Shown piece by piece: positions 16,718 through 25,545 of a stretch of 54,716 nt of DNA. Source of the DNA: Euryarchaeota archaeon UBA558. GTDB lineage: Archaea > Thermoplasmatota > Poseidoniia > Poseidoniales > Thalassarchaeaceae. Made by a program: the position numbers and the translations under genes. The notes under the pieces are model-generated. The model worked only from the letters and a program-made list of their open reading frames with translations, was not told where the DNA came from and made no database searches. The stretch lies in the NCBI GenBank assembly GCA_002507175.1, contig DAZE01000017.1, positions 1 to 54,716 of the forward strand, in the 5' to 3' direction. How positions within the stretch are numbered: position 1 is the first letter of the stretch; each line of letters begins with the position of its first letter.

Positions 16718-18358
16718 TTAGTTTGATGCACGCCTCATCAGTTCCAATCTGCTTGTTCTTTCGTGATCTGAGGCCATCACGGTAATTTTTCCACCTATCC
16801 AAATTGGCAATGGGTCGAAATTCTTGTCATAATGTGCGAGCCAACCCCCAGATACAGGATTGTCACCCATCACAACAGAATCTAGGTCGATGGCCCCACC
16901 GTTTAGCAATTCTGTTATTTTTGAGTCGCTCATTTCGAGTATTCTGTCTGGTGCAATTTCTCTCGAGAACCCCACACCACTCTCCACGATTCTTGATGGA
17001 CGATTGGACCTGTACTCTGAAACATCGCATCCCACTTGTACAACCTTGAGAGGTCTCCATCTCTTGCCGGCGACTCTCGCTTTACCACCAGAGACGAGTG
17101 TCGGCTCAGTCCAAGCCTTCAGCATCCTCGTAGTGCCGATCGAGATCCTTTTACCGCGCCTCCACAGGCTTGGACTAGAGCCCCCGAATTCCCTCGTGAA
17201 CCAGTCAGCCTCCTGTGCGTCAACCGGCCGACTCGCCTGAAGACCATCTTCCGGACTCCTCGACTCGAGATTAATGCTCATCTTTTTGGAATCCAGATCT
17301 CCATTCTTTCGAAGTAATGCCAAGAAGAAACCGCCAGCATCCATCTTATGTCCACTTACTCGTTTACACCTTTTCAAAACCGAGACATCCATGTCCTCGA
17401 GCCACGTATTTGAGTCTGATTTGGGATTCAGTTGATCATCGGTGCTAGACCATGAGACAAGTCCATCCTGAGTTTCTACTCCACGCAGTGAGCCCCCTAT
17501 TTCTTCCAATTCGACATCGTCTCTCGTTCGTAGTATTCGACAGATTACCTCCTCATTCTCAACCGGGTCCAACGAACAAGTAGAATATACGATCCTCCCC
17601 CCTGGCCGAAGTAAGTCGACAGCTCTATTCAGCAAGCCGACTTGCATTCCTTGTAGACCCAATCCCCCACTTGGTCGCCATTGCCTCCACACTTCTGGAT
17701 TCTTCCTAGTGGTCCCTGACCCTGTGCACGGCGCATCTACCAGTATTGCATCGTAACCAAAATCTCCAGACATCCTTGGGATATGACGACCATCATGATT
17801 TACAACGATCACGCAATTTGAGCGGTGTCTCTGGAGGTTTGCGGTCAAGAGATTGCACCTCTTTCTCGACCTTTCGTTTGCGACGACCAAACCATCAGTA
17901 GCGAGGAACTCCGCAATCTGGGTGGTTTTTGATCCGGGACTCGCACAAAGGTCCAAGATCACCTCACCCGGACTAGGCTTCAAAACATTCACTGGCATCA
18001 TTGAGACAGATTCCTGACGGGTGATTCGTCCTGTTTCATGCAGTGCGATCAACATCCTTCTCACATCACCGGAAGCTCCACCACGATCGAAGGGCAGCGT
18101 CCACGAGGATCCTGGCCCAGAGTACCACTTGTTGTGAATACCCCCGATTGATTTAGTCCAATCCTCGACAATCTCAGAGTCTATTCTTAGAGGGTTGACT
18201 CTGATTGTCTCTGGTAATCTTGCAAATGCATTATCAAACCAATGAGATGCGTCAGGTATCCAATTCTCCACAGCCCGTCTCAACAAACTATTGTCAGCCT
18301 GGGTTCGCCATTCCGCATCATAATTTTCTGCGTTGGGGCCGGAAGTCCCATGAGCCAC
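16718..18358 (-). CDS. NOL1/NOP2/Sun family RNA m5C methyltransferase
   Basis: SAM-dependent cytosine-C5 RNA methyltransferase. The SAM-binding motif DLCASPGSKTTQ is at ~136-147. The catalytic pair is Cys211 (DAPCTGSGTTRKNPEVWRQW) and Cys261 (YSTCSLDPVENEE), the two-cysteine arrangement of NSUN enzymes. The NP-W extension after the first Cys resembles NSUN2-like tRNA enzymes. About 200 residues after the catalytic domain look like a PUA-type RNA-binding region (RKNGDLDSKK onward). Substrate is probably tRNA, from family knowledge. The 546-residue length is long for archaeal members, which usually lack the full C-terminal part. Confidence 0.88.
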   Translation of the reverse strand: MAHGTSGPNAENYDAEWRTQADNSLLRRAVENWIPDASHWFDNAFARLPETIRVNPLRIDSEIVEDWTKSIGGIHNKWYSGPGSSWTLPFDRGGASGDVRRMLIALHETGRITRQESVSMMPVNVLKPSPGEVILDLCASPGSKTTQIAEFLATDGLVVANERSRKRCNLLTANLQRHRSNCVIVVNHDGRHIPRMSGDFGYDAILVDAPCTGSGTTRKNPEVWRQWRPSGGLGLQGMQVGLLNRAVDLLRPGGRIVYSTCSLDPVENEEVICRILRTRDDVELEEIGGSLRGVETQDGLVSWSSTDDQLNPKSDSNTWLEDMDVSVLKRCKRVSGHKMDAGGFFLALLRKNGDLDSKKMSINLESRSPEDGLQASRPVDAQEADWFTREFGGSSPSLWRRGKRISIGTTRMLKAWTEPTLVSGGKARVAGKRWRPLKVVQVGCDVSEYRSNRPSRIVESGVGFSREIAPDRILEMSDSKITELLNGGAIDLDSVVMGDNPVSGGWLAHYDKNFDPLPIWIGGKITVMASDHERTSRLELMRRASN

Positions 18359-18427
18359 AACGCCAGCACTCGACTTGCACTTACAAAATCAACGCCTTGT
18401 GCTGCTATTTCCCAATAACGGTTAAGT

Positions 18428-18838
18428 GTGAAAAAATTGACTTTCCATCGCGACTGCGGTCGCAGGATGGGATGCGTGCACAATCGGAGCGAAAGCAGGA
18501 GAATACTCAGAAACAGTCGAAGACGGGTCCGTACGACCCCAGTCAAAGGGAGAAAAAAACTCGCAGAGCTAGTTCAAAGGGCAAAGAAAGCATCCCATCT
18601 CCAAGCTGATTTACTACCAGTCGAGGCCATAATAACTGTCACTGAACATGAGTGGATATGGCAAGTCGTGGATAAATCCATGCTGAGCACACTGTCTCAT
18701 CGAATCATACTCGATAACCCCACTCTCGGACGACGAGAGTTGGTCATGACGTCCGGTATCGACGCTGCTGTTGGGGTCGCAAGAACCGTCACAGAGATGG
18801 AGGGTGGCTGTGTTCTGATCGAGACCCTAGACCCATAG
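18428..18838 (+). CDS. Hypothetical basic protein; N-terminal frame uncertain at an A7 tract
   Basis: I do not recognise a family. The C-terminal ~90 residues (from KKLAELVQRAKKAS through ELVMTSGIDAAVGVARTV to GGCVLIETLDP) look like a folded alpha/beta domain. The N-terminal part in this frame is very Arg-rich and odd (RRILRNSRRRVRTT), starting at GTG 18428 or ATG 18467. In the +1 frame an ATG at 18472 opens a hydrophilic Gln/Lys/Glu-rich sequence (MRAQSERKQENTQKQSK). One fewer A in the run of seven at 18553-18559 would join it directly to KKLAELVQ. The true protein may therefore be read across that tract, either through a sequencing indel or real frameshifting. It is followed 55 bases later by the Sec61-beta gene. 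Confidence 0.55.
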   Translation: MKKLTFHRDCGRRMGCVHNRSESRRILRNSRRRVRTTPVKGRKKLAELVQRAKKASHLQADLLPVEAIITVTEHEWIWQVVDKSMLSTLSHRIILDNPTLGRRELVMTSGIDAAVGVARTVTEMEGGCVLIETLDP

Positions 18839-18893
18839 AACATTACAATTAGCTTTGGGCTTCATTCAAATATGCCCCCATGGTCCCAGAAGC

Positions 18894-19073
18894 GTGGCCA
18901 AGAAGGAGAAAAACAGCGGGATCCAGCAGGCCGCCGGTCTCATTCGATATTTCGATGAAGAATCTGAGGATGCTATTCAGATCCCAAAAAGCGCTGTTTA
19001 CGGAGCCTGCATCGTATTTTCAATTATAATTTATCTGGCCCAACACGGGGTCATTCAGTGGATGTTCAGCTAA
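18894..19073 (+). CDS. secG: Preprotein translocase subunit Sec61-beta (archaeal SecG)
   Basis: A 59-residue single-span protein starting at GTG (MAKKEKNSGIQQAAGLIRY). The pattern GLIRYFDEESEDAIQIPKS followed by one C-terminal helix (VYGACIVFSIIIYLAQHGVI) is the hallmark of archaeal/eukaryotic Sec61-beta. It is the non-essential third subunit of the SecYEG/Sec61 protein-conducting channel, with a cytosolic N terminus. A longer reading from the ATG at 18855 would add residues that do not match the family. The stop lies four bases from that of the convergent hypothetical gene. Confidence 0.88.
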   Translation: MAKKEKNSGIQQAAGLIRYFDEESEDAIQIPKSAVYGACIVFSIIIYLAQHGVIQWMFS

Positions 19074-19077
19074 GGAC

Positions 19078-19869
19078 TCAGTCTTTTGTGAGATCAACTA
19101 CTTCTGACCCGTCATTACCATTCAAATCTCCCCACGGATCATCGGCCCTGATATTCAGAAGCCCTGATACTCTTGATATTGCCCTTTCGAAAGCATGGCT
19201 GTTCCGATCATCAAGAGCAACTCTCGCCATTTCCAAATCGACTGCGCATTCATGGAAGTCCGGTCCTCCCGTTCCCTCAGAGATTGAGATAACCTCTCTC
19301 AGGATTTCTCTCATTACCATCTCAGCCCTGAGTTGACTGTTTTTCCAGATCTCTGCTTGCTCCTTGACCCCCATCCCTATGTTGCGCTCGAACCTGCCAG
19401 TCCAAACAGGCTCCCACGGATTCCTCCCAAGGAAGGAAAGAGTGTCATATACAGTTCTATCAATGATCTCCCTCTTTCCAATCAATCTGATTTCATTGAG
19501 GAAGCATTTTGTGAAAACGCCAAATCCCCAGTATGGCCTGGAAATTATGGATAATTCCGTCTCGAATGCAAACGCGGTGATTTCCCATTTCTGTTCATCA
19601 AACCCTAAATCCCCCACTAATTTTGGGGGGTTTGAGGGCCCAAAGGCTCTTAGAAATGCCTGAGCAACGTCACCTAGTATGATTTTCCTTTTTGCGTTTG
19701 GACGAACGGTTGTTCTTACGATGTTGTCATCGTCAACACCCATCATCGGTCTCGGGGCCCAAACTTGGGCAAAAAGACGGATGGCAACCTTCTCGTTAGA
19801 TGCCATGTACAACCTGAGCACACTATTGGGATTGAGGTTTTTTATTCCAACAAGGCTATCAGCCGCCAT
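19078..19869 (-). CDS. Conserved-looking hypothetical protein
   Basis: I do not recognise a family. The chosen start (MAADSLVGIKNLNPNSV) is preceded by GAGGT six bases upstream; an ORF reading from 19932 would overlap the divergent small gene. The protein is soluble, ~263 residues, with no signal peptide or membrane span. A Trp/Arg-rich stretch (FLGRNPWEPVWTGRFERN, mid-protein) is followed by a helical C-terminal half (EIWKNSQLRAEMVMREILRE) and an acidic tail ending GSEVVDLTKD. It lies between Sec61-beta and a small Cys/His protein, which gives no functional clue. Confidence 0.65.
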   Translation of the reverse strand: MAADSLVGIKNLNPNSVLRLYMASNEKVAIRLFAQVWAPRPMMGVDDDNIVRTTVRPNAKRKIILGDVAQAFLRAFGPSNPPKLVGDLGFDEQKWEITAFAFETELSIISRPYWGFGVFTKCFLNEIRLIGKREIIDRTVYDTLSFLGRNPWEPVWTGRFERNIGMGVKEQAEIWKNSQLRAEMVMREILREVISISEGTGGPDFHECAVDLEMARVALDDRNSHAFERAISRVSGLLNIRADDPWGDLNGNDGSEVVDLTKD

Positions 19870-19883
19870 GACTACCTCATACT

Positions 19884-20078
19884 GTGCCAAGGAGGAAGTA
19901 CGGCCGCTTGACAAAGAAGGTCGACAAACCACCCAAGGACAACTGCAGTAGATGTAGAAGTGGGAAGTACTGTCCTTTGGAGGGGCATGCCGGTCAGAAG
20001 GTCAAGGCAGACAGGTCCTGGCAAGGCATTGACAAACTGGAAAAGAGGAAATCTAAGAAAAATCCATCAAGAAGATGA
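19884..20078 (+). CDS. Small basic protein with a Cys3His putative zinc site
   Basis: A 64-residue, strongly basic protein starting at GTG (PRRKYGRLTKKVDKPPK). It holds a compact putative metal site: Cys21, Cys24, Cys30 and His35 (CSRCRSGKYCPLEGH). The C terminus is Lys/Arg-rich. The composition and length resemble the small zinc-binding nucleic-acid or ribosome-associated proteins common in archaea, but I cannot name it. If the minus-strand neighbour begins at 19869, the two starts are divergent and only 14 bases apart. The 3' end overlaps the xerA stop by 12 bases. Confidence 0.55.
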   Translation: MPRRKYGRLTKKVDKPPKDNCSRCRSGKYCPLEGHAGQKVKADRSWQGIDKLEKRKSKKNPSRR

Positions 20079-21146
20079 AGGAAATACACCGTGTAATGTT
20101 CCCTGAAGATCAGAATCGGGTGATGGGTTACTGATCTTTGGCATTGGCATCTGGGCTCTCTTGTAGATTTCCCTCAGCGTCTGGTCACTTATCTCAAGGT
20201 AGACCCTGGTAGTTGCTATGCTAGCGTGACCGAGCAATCTCTGGATTGTCACCAGATCAGCGCCCCTTTCGAGTAATCCGGAGGCAAAAGTGTGCCTCAG
20301 TGTATGCGGTGTCAATCGAGATCGCTTAATTTCGGCCCTGTCGGCAATTCTATCCATCAGTTTCTGGACCCAACGCGGTGTTATTCTATGTCCATTTTTT
20401 GTTAAAAATAGCGATTGCCGCTCCTCTTTGACTTGTTTCTCAGCGCGCATCCTCCTTTCGGTCATCCATTCTTGGATCCCCTTTGCAGTCAAATCCGTGA
20501 ATAATACTGTTCGGTCCTTCTCGCCTTTGCCGCCCAGGATCAACGCAGAGAGGTCATCCAGATCAACGTCATCAACATCCATGTTACAAATTTCTGAGAC
20601 TCTCACACCAGTTTCCAACATCATTGTGGTCAGGGGCTTCACAATCGGATCCTTAAATTCTGAGACAGTCAATTTAAACCTTGAAATTTCTCTTTTGTTG
20701 AGGGTTTTTGGAAGGGGTCTTCGCCTGTTTGGCCTCCTGATCCACTCTGGCATTGTGTGGCCAAACCATCTCAACAAGTGAGTGGCGGCTGCCATTCTTG
20801 CGTTCACACTTGAAGGGCTGAGGGTATCAAGTGTCGATATCCAAGAGTCAATTCTCCCTGTGTCAGGATCCAGTAAGTTATGAGCCTCTTCGACGCTTAA
20901 TTTCGGAAAATTGCTTCGCAAAGACGACTCTTCTCCCGGCAAAACAATTTCTGAAATTCCCTTAGCTGCCCGCTCGTAAGCTCTGATTGTGTGAGAACTC
21001 TTCTTCTCCGATCTTAATTGCGAGAGCCAACATTCAAACCAGGGTAGTTTCCTAAGCCTGTGTAGGCGATTCGGCAGAGCTTTGTTTCGGACATCAAGTC
21101 TAATCTGTTTGGGATTGATGGAGCCGTCGGCTTCGAAAATTTCCAT
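20067..21146 (-). CDS. xerA: Tyrosine recombinase, XerA-like
   Basis: Site-specific recombinase with a SAM-like N-terminal DNA-binding domain (about residues 40-150) and a full catalytic domain. The active-site set is Arg (ETGVRVSEI), Lys (GGKGEKDR), His-x-x-Arg (TPHTLRHTFASG), His (LLGHASI) and nucleophile Tyr (TTRVYLEIS). All are present, so it should be active. Start chosen at the ATG preceded by GAGGT (MEIFEADGSINPK); a GTG at 21194 would add 16 residues. In archaea XerA resolves chromosome dimers at dif. There are no phage or transposon genes nearby, which supports a housekeeping role over an integrase of a mobile element. Confidence 0.88.
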   Translation of the reverse strand: MEIFEADGSINPKQIRLDVRNKALPNRLHRLRKLPWFECWLSQLRSEKKSSHTIRAYERAAKGISEIVLPGEESSLRSNFPKLSVEEAHNLLDPDTGRIDSWISTLDTLSPSSVNARMAAATHLLRWFGHTMPEWIRRPNRRRPLPKTLNKREISRFKLTVSEFKDPIVKPLTTMMLETGVRVSEICNMDVDDVDLDDLSALILGGKGEKDRTVLFTDLTAKGIQEWMTERRMRAEKQVKEERQSLFLTKNGHRITPRWVQKLMDRIADRAEIKRSRLTPHTLRHTFASGLLERGADLVTIQRLLGHASIATTRVYLEISDQTLREIYKRAQMPMPKISNPSPDSDLQGTLHGVFPSSS

Positions 21147-21277
21147 ATCAGTGACCTCATCGGCACCAGCGGTGCGTGCATCCCTGTCCCTCACGAGACA
21201 GTTGGGATAGTGACTACTACATCTTGAATACTTGCCTGATTTCCCAATTGATCAAACTGATTGATGTTGATATAAAG

Positions 21278-22270
21278 CTAGCCCGACGCCTCATTGGAAT
21301 CCAAATGGTTCTCAATCGAGGAGCCATGAGGAACATCCTGATTTTGAGGCATATCGCCTTCCTCGATCCTTTCTCTGACTCTCGCTCTGAGGCTGGATAC
21401 TATCCTTGCTGCGACGTTAATTCCGGTCGCGCGCTCAATTCCCTCAAGTCCGGGACTTGAATTCGCTTCAAGCACGAGAGGTCCAGAAGCAGAGTCCAAC
21501 ATATCGACACCAGCCACATCCAGTCCAAGCTCATTTGCAGCCCTAATAGCGACGCTTTCTTGATCCGGAGTCAACTTGATTGCCTCGACGGATCCCCCAA
21601 GGTGAAAGTTGGATCTGAATTCAGTACCACGAGCCTTTCTTTCCATACTCGCCACAACCCTCCCCCTTACGACTATGACTCTGATATCTCTCCCATGGGA
21701 TTCTTTGATGTATTCCTGTATCAAAGGGCGCATACCCCTCTGAAACATCTGGGCGAGCAGGGAAATCGCTCTTGCCTCGTCATCTAGCAAAAAAACGCTA
21801 GCTCCCTGTGTGCCCTCGCTTGCTTTGATAACAAGCGGGTAACTTCCTATTGTTCGCAGGGCTTGCATACAGTCATCCATGGAGGCTACACTGATGGTTT
21901 TTGGAACAGGCAACCCACATTCTGCCATGACCTGCGTCGCTGCAATTTTATCCCTACTGAGGAGAATCGCATCCGCAGTATTGTGAACTATTGCCCCCAT
22001 CCTTTCAAACTGTCTAACAATGCCTGAACCAGGCCTCGTTATTGAGAATCCAATACGAGGTATCACCGCATCAGTCTGAATTGGCCAGCCCTGGTGGTAT
22101 ATCCTGGCACCATCGTCGTCCACAGCCGTGCTTATGCTCATTGGATCTATCACTCGTGTAATGAAACCGTATCGCTGACTCTCCTCAGTCAGACGCATGG
22201 TTGAATACAGGCCTGGCCCACGAGAAAGAATCACTAAACGCGGGTCCACATACACCCTACGATGCTCCAC
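21278..22270 (-). CDS. RimK-like ATP-grasp ligase (alpha-L-glutamate ligase family)
   Basis: ATP-grasp enzyme with the RimK layout: N-terminal Rossmann-like domain, then LSRDKIAATQVMAECGLPVP, the ATP-binding loop (KASEGTQGASVFL) and the metal-binding end (VLEANSSPGLEGIE), the RimK signature. Family members add glutamate or similar amino acids to a carrier or ribosomal protein S6. In archaea relatives include LysX (lysine/arginine biosynthesis), MptN (tetrahydrosarcinapterin) and CofF (coenzyme F420). No such pathway genes are adjacent, so the acceptor is unknown. The 330 residues include a short hydrophilic C-terminal tail. The start is GTG (MEHRRVYVDP). The promoter region faces the divergent SAP-domain gene. 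Confidence 0.85.
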   Translation of the reverse strand: MEHRRVYVDPRLVILSRGPGLYSTMRLTEESQRYGFITRVIDPMSISTAVDDDGARIYHQGWPIQTDAVIPRIGFSITRPGSGIVRQFERMGAIVHNTADAILLSRDKIAATQVMAECGLPVPKTISVASMDDCMQALRTIGSYPLVIKASEGTQGASVFLLDDEARAISLLAQMFQRGMRPLIQEYIKESHGRDIRVIVVRGRVVASMERKARGTEFRSNFHLGGSVEAIKLTPDQESVAIRAANELGLDVAGVDMLDSASGPLVLEANSSPGLEGIERATGINVAARIVSSLRARVRERIEEGDMPQNQDVPHGSSIENHLDSNEASG

Positions 22271-22387
22271 ATTTGATACTGTTGTGTCTGCCTGTCAACC
22301 CTCCCAAGTAATTGTTTGAGACAATCAATTCAGGGAGGCATTCAAAACATCCTGACACCAGTTGCAGCCATCAGAGGTGTTGCGCGT

Positions 22388-24541
22388 ATGGATCATGAGG
22401 CACTCAATGACATGAAAGCCTCTGAATTGAAAATCATGTGCAAAGGAATGGGTCTACGTGTCTCAGGAAGCAAGTCAGAGCTTATCAATAGAATCATCGA
22501 GGCCTCGGAGCCAGCCAGAAAAGAAGAATCAGTACCCAGCATGGATCAGGCCATAGACGCACTTCTCGATCGCCATGATAAATCAACTAAAGAGAAGAAG
22601 ACTGAAAAAAAACCACATGAGATTATGGAGGCTGAAATAGTAGAAGATACTGAGATAAAATCCGATGAATCGGAATTCGAAATCCTACTGTTAGATGACG
22701 ATGTTGAGGAAGAGAAACCCCTCCGTGAATTAGTTGAAAACAAAACACAAGAATTCAGTGAGAAACTAGAAGAAGAGAAGATCAGGACCAGTGCGTCCAG
22801 AAAACCCAGTGAATCATCCGAAACCAAGAACAAAATTGGGAATAAGCTGACCATAACACGAATGCAATTGGCTGCAGGGTTAACAGTGGCATTGTTATTG
22901 AGCGCAAGTTTGTGGATTGTTCTTCAAAGAGACTCGTCCTTCACCGTCCAGCCAGTAAGATATGGAGATTCTATACAATTCTCAATCCAACAATCTACCA
23001 TCAGTGTTGAAGGGGACGACATGGTTAGCATCGTGCGTGACTCCCTGTCACCCAGCTCGTTCGATCAAGTATGTTCAGAAGTCGATGTGGAGATTTCTGG
23101 GACGGGCTCTATGAGCGTCGAAGAGGGTTCCGATCAGGACACAATTTTTCCCAGTGATTTAGACCACAGGGGCGCCTTTAGTGTGAATGATGCCTATGGA
23201 CGGGCCAGCTTAGCAGTAAAACAAGTGGTGAATCACGATATCAAAGTCGATCTCCAGGGTAAAACATGGAGAGACAACGGAGTAGAATGTAGTAATGCAG
23301 GTTGGTCTTACCCCGATAATCAGCTTTTGATGCAGACAGATTCGTACCGGCACATCTCAGATAAGTCTGTAATTAGAACTGAAACCACAGCCTCTTTTTC
23401 AGATTCAGACGGTGAATCAACGGAATTGGAAGCCACCACGTTTGGATCGAGCCTACTCCCTGGGCTCGGCGCTATAGCACCGCTATTATCCGTGCCCCTT
23501 CTGCCCATGGATCTACAGGATTTCTTTGAAAATGAGGTGCTTGAGGAGGGGGCTGTATCAGATGAAGGCTCAACTTGGGAATGGAGCGTCAAACAAGAAA
23601 GAAACGATCCAATCCATGGGTATGTCTATCCAATATCAATTTCTCACAAAGAAATAGAGCATTGTCTAGGATATATCACACTGGATATCCTTGTCAACCC
23701 CCAAATTCCTTGGCCCGTGCAACAAACTGCCAACATACGGCTTGACAAGTCACTCTCGAAATCAGACTGCAATGTATTTGCAAGTGCGATCAGCGACGCC
23801 ACTCTACCTGAGGGTAGATTGGACATAAGGATGGACATGACTGTCACTAGTGCGGAAAAGGGCAATACCGCTGTGAATTGGTATGATGAATACGATTCAA
23901 AACCATCCCCGGGGGATGATAGGCCGACTAGTGCGGGGAAAAGGGATTGGGCTTCGCACATGCCGGACGAATCCGACTCCAGATTGAACATTGAGGAAAC
24001 TGTGGCCTGCATGACAGCAACCTACCCCACAAGTGACGCCTCTGTCGCTGTGGATTCAGGGGGTTATTTCTGGAAGGCAAACCATCTACTGGGGGATATG
24101 AAGTGGAATCTCTCGTGGGTCGATACCCAGGATAGCTCTGGTTGGATCCATCTTTCAATGGACGGGCAAGAATGCTCGATCATAGAATCTGGGCAATATC
24201 AAGATGGAGAAGTTTCATGGGACAAAACTTCTGTTCCTTCAACCTTGACACTAGATTACCTTGGAAGTAGGCTGTTGGCTCAAGGACGTTATTCGCAGGT
24301 AGAGCAAGTCATGTTCGAAGAGAACGCTGCCAAGACAAATATCCTGGGCTACAGGGTACTCTCAGGAGAGGCAGATGATCTCTCAGATCTTCTGTCAAGC
24401 GACTTATCCACCGGGATTGTCACAGTCTTGGCCTCTAGTGAATGGAGCCAATCGAATAGAGACTACAGCTTCAACGCAGTCATGGACGCCACGACGGCGA
24501 GAGTCGGTGGGTGGATACAAATCTCAACAGCCTCGGATTGA
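22388..24541 (+). CDS. SAP-domain membrane protein with a large extracellular region
   Basis: Start chosen at ATG 22388, eight bases after GAGGTG; an in-frame TTG at 22316 is less likely. Residues ~3-40 form a clear SAP motif (NDMKASELKIMCKGMGLRVS followed by GSKSELINRI), a helix-extended loop-helix that binds AT-rich DNA in eukaryotic and some prokaryotic proteins. A long, charged, probably disordered or coiled region follows (~45-155). One membrane helix comes next (~161-179, around QLAAGLTVALLLSASLWIVL). The remaining ~540 residues are beta-rich, with paired cysteines, and should lie outside the cell. A protein that binds DNA inside and something else outside would tether the chromosome to the envelope. 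It is upstream of a parA-like gene on the same strand. I know no described homologue. Confidence 0.75.
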   Translation: MDHEALNDMKASELKIMCKGMGLRVSGSKSELINRIIEASEPARKEESVPSMDQAIDALLDRHDKSTKEKKTEKKPHEIMEAEIVEDTEIKSDESEFEILLLDDDVEEEKPLRELVENKTQEFSEKLEEEKIRTSASRKPSESSETKNKIGNKLTITRMQLAAGLTVALLLSASLWIVLQRDSSFTVQPVRYGDSIQFSIQQSTISVEGDDMVSIVRDSLSPSSFDQVCSEVDVEISGTGSMSVEEGSDQDTIFPSDLDHRGAFSVNDAYGRASLAVKQVVNHDIKVDLQGKTWRDNGVECSNAGWSYPDNQLLMQTDSYRHISDKSVIRTETTASFSDSDGESTELEATTFGSSLLPGLGAIAPLLSVPLLPMDLQDFFENEVLEEGAVSDEGSTWEWSVKQERNDPIHGYVYPISISHKEIEHCLGYITLDILVNPQIPWPVQQTANIRLDKSLSKSDCNVFASAISDATLPEGRLDIRMDMTVTSAEKGNTAVNWYDEYDSKPSPGDDRPTSAGKRDWASHMPDESDSRLNIEETVACMTATYPTSDASVAVDSGGYFWKANHLLGDMKWNLSWVDTQDSSGWIHLSMDGQECSIIESGQYQDGEVSWDKTSVPSTLTLDYLGSRLLAQGRYSQVEQVMFEENAAKTNILGYRVLSGEADDLSDLLSSDLSTGIVTVLASSEWSQSNRDYSFNAVMDATTARVGGWIQISTASD

Positions 24542-24594
24542 TGATCACCGCAGCCAATCATGGATTGGTCGCATGTGAATAGCGGTATCTTGAA

Positions 24595-25545
24595 TTGCAA
24601 CTAGTCACCCAAATATTCGTGAGTGAAGAGCGAGCCACAGTCGATGACGAACTGATCATCGATGTTGACTTCGTCGAACAGGAAAAGCAAGATCATCCAG
24701 TGGACCGGAAGGGACAATCCAGCCCCAATCCACTATCACTGCCCCGTGGAACCCCATCAGACAATGGCCGTGCAAGGATCGTGACCGTTACCAACCAAAA
24801 GGGGGGCGTTGGAAAAACGACTACCGTCATCAATATCGCAGCCCAACTAGGATTGAGAGGACATCGCGTCCTGGTCATAGATGCTGATGCTCAGGGGAAC
24901 TGCGCCACGGGTCTGGGCGTGGATAAGAGGCTAGTGAAGGCCACGACCAGAGATCTGATCCTCGCGCCAGAGAGAGCCGTCGAGTCAAGACATCAGACAG
25001 CAGTTGAGGGAGTACACATGATTGTGGGTGACAGATCATTGGTCGGTTTGGACAATGAATTGCTGAGACAGTTGGGGAGGGAAAGGCGCCTTACCGAGGC
25101 AATAGAGCCACTTTTGCCTCACTACGATTTGATCCTGATTGATACGCCACCGTCACTCGGAATTGTGACAATAAATGCACTTGTGGCGAGTCATGGTTTG
25201 ATTGTTCCAGTCCAAACAGAATATTTCGCCCTCGAAGGTCTTGCCATGCTAGCAGGAACCATTCGAGAGGTCAGGAATTTGTTTTCCGCCAATCTCGGGG
25301 TCGACGGGATACTCCTAACCATGCACAACAGTCGAATACAACTGAACGTACAAGTTGCAAACGAATTGAGGGAAGCCTACGGAAACCTCATCGTCGATCC
25401 ACCTATCAGGAGAAATGTCAGACTGGCCGAGGCACCAGCTCATGGAGTTCCTATACACCTCCATGACCCGGAGAGCCATGGCGGAAGGGATTATCTCTCC
25501 GTAGTATTGGAACTAGAGAAAAGGTGGGGGATAGACTCCCGATGA
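24595..25545 (+). CDS. ParA/Soj family ATPase
   Basis: Deviant-Walker P-loop ATPase. The P-loop KGGVGKTT is at residues 69-76 (the first Lys is the ParA/MinD signature lysine), with VIDADAQGNCATGLG (Walker A') and LILIDTPPSLG (Walker B). The family-typical QTEYFALEGL follows. The ~60-residue N-terminal extension is acidic. Start uncertain: TTG 24595 or GTG 24619 (MSEERATVDDEL), neither with a clear SD. Such ATPases segregate chromosomes or plasmids with a ParB partner, or position other cargo. No ParB is visible in the window. Co-directional with the SAP-domain protein 53 bases upstream. The stop overlaps the next start (ATGA), implying translational coupling with the transporter gene. Confidence 0.9.
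   Translation: MQLVTQIFVSEERATVDDELIIDVDFVEQEKQDHPVDRKGQSSPNPLSLPRGTPSDNGRARIVTVTNQKGGVGKTTTVINIAAQLGLRGHRVLVIDADAQGNCATGLGVDKRLVKATTRDLILAPERAVESRHQTAVEGVHMIVGDRSLVGLDNELLRQLGRERRLTEAIEPLLPHYDLILIDTPPSLGIVTINALVASHGLIVPVQTEYFALEGLAMLAGTIREVRNLFSANLGVDGILLTMHNSRIQLNVQVANELREAYGNLIVDPPIRRNVRLAEAPAHGVPIHLHDPESHGGRDYLSVVLELEKRWGIDSR

Noticed and set aside
18205..18609. Long frame across the NSUN start and the small hypothetical gene
   Set aside because: Its first half is antisense to the NSUN methyltransferase. Only the part after ATG 18472 may be coding, as discussed under the A7 frameshift.
20067..21146. Integrase of a mobile element
   Set aside because: No other phage, plasmid or transposon gene or flanking repeat is seen, and the sequence and context fit chromosomal XerA. 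I looked for but could not recognise a dif site by eye.
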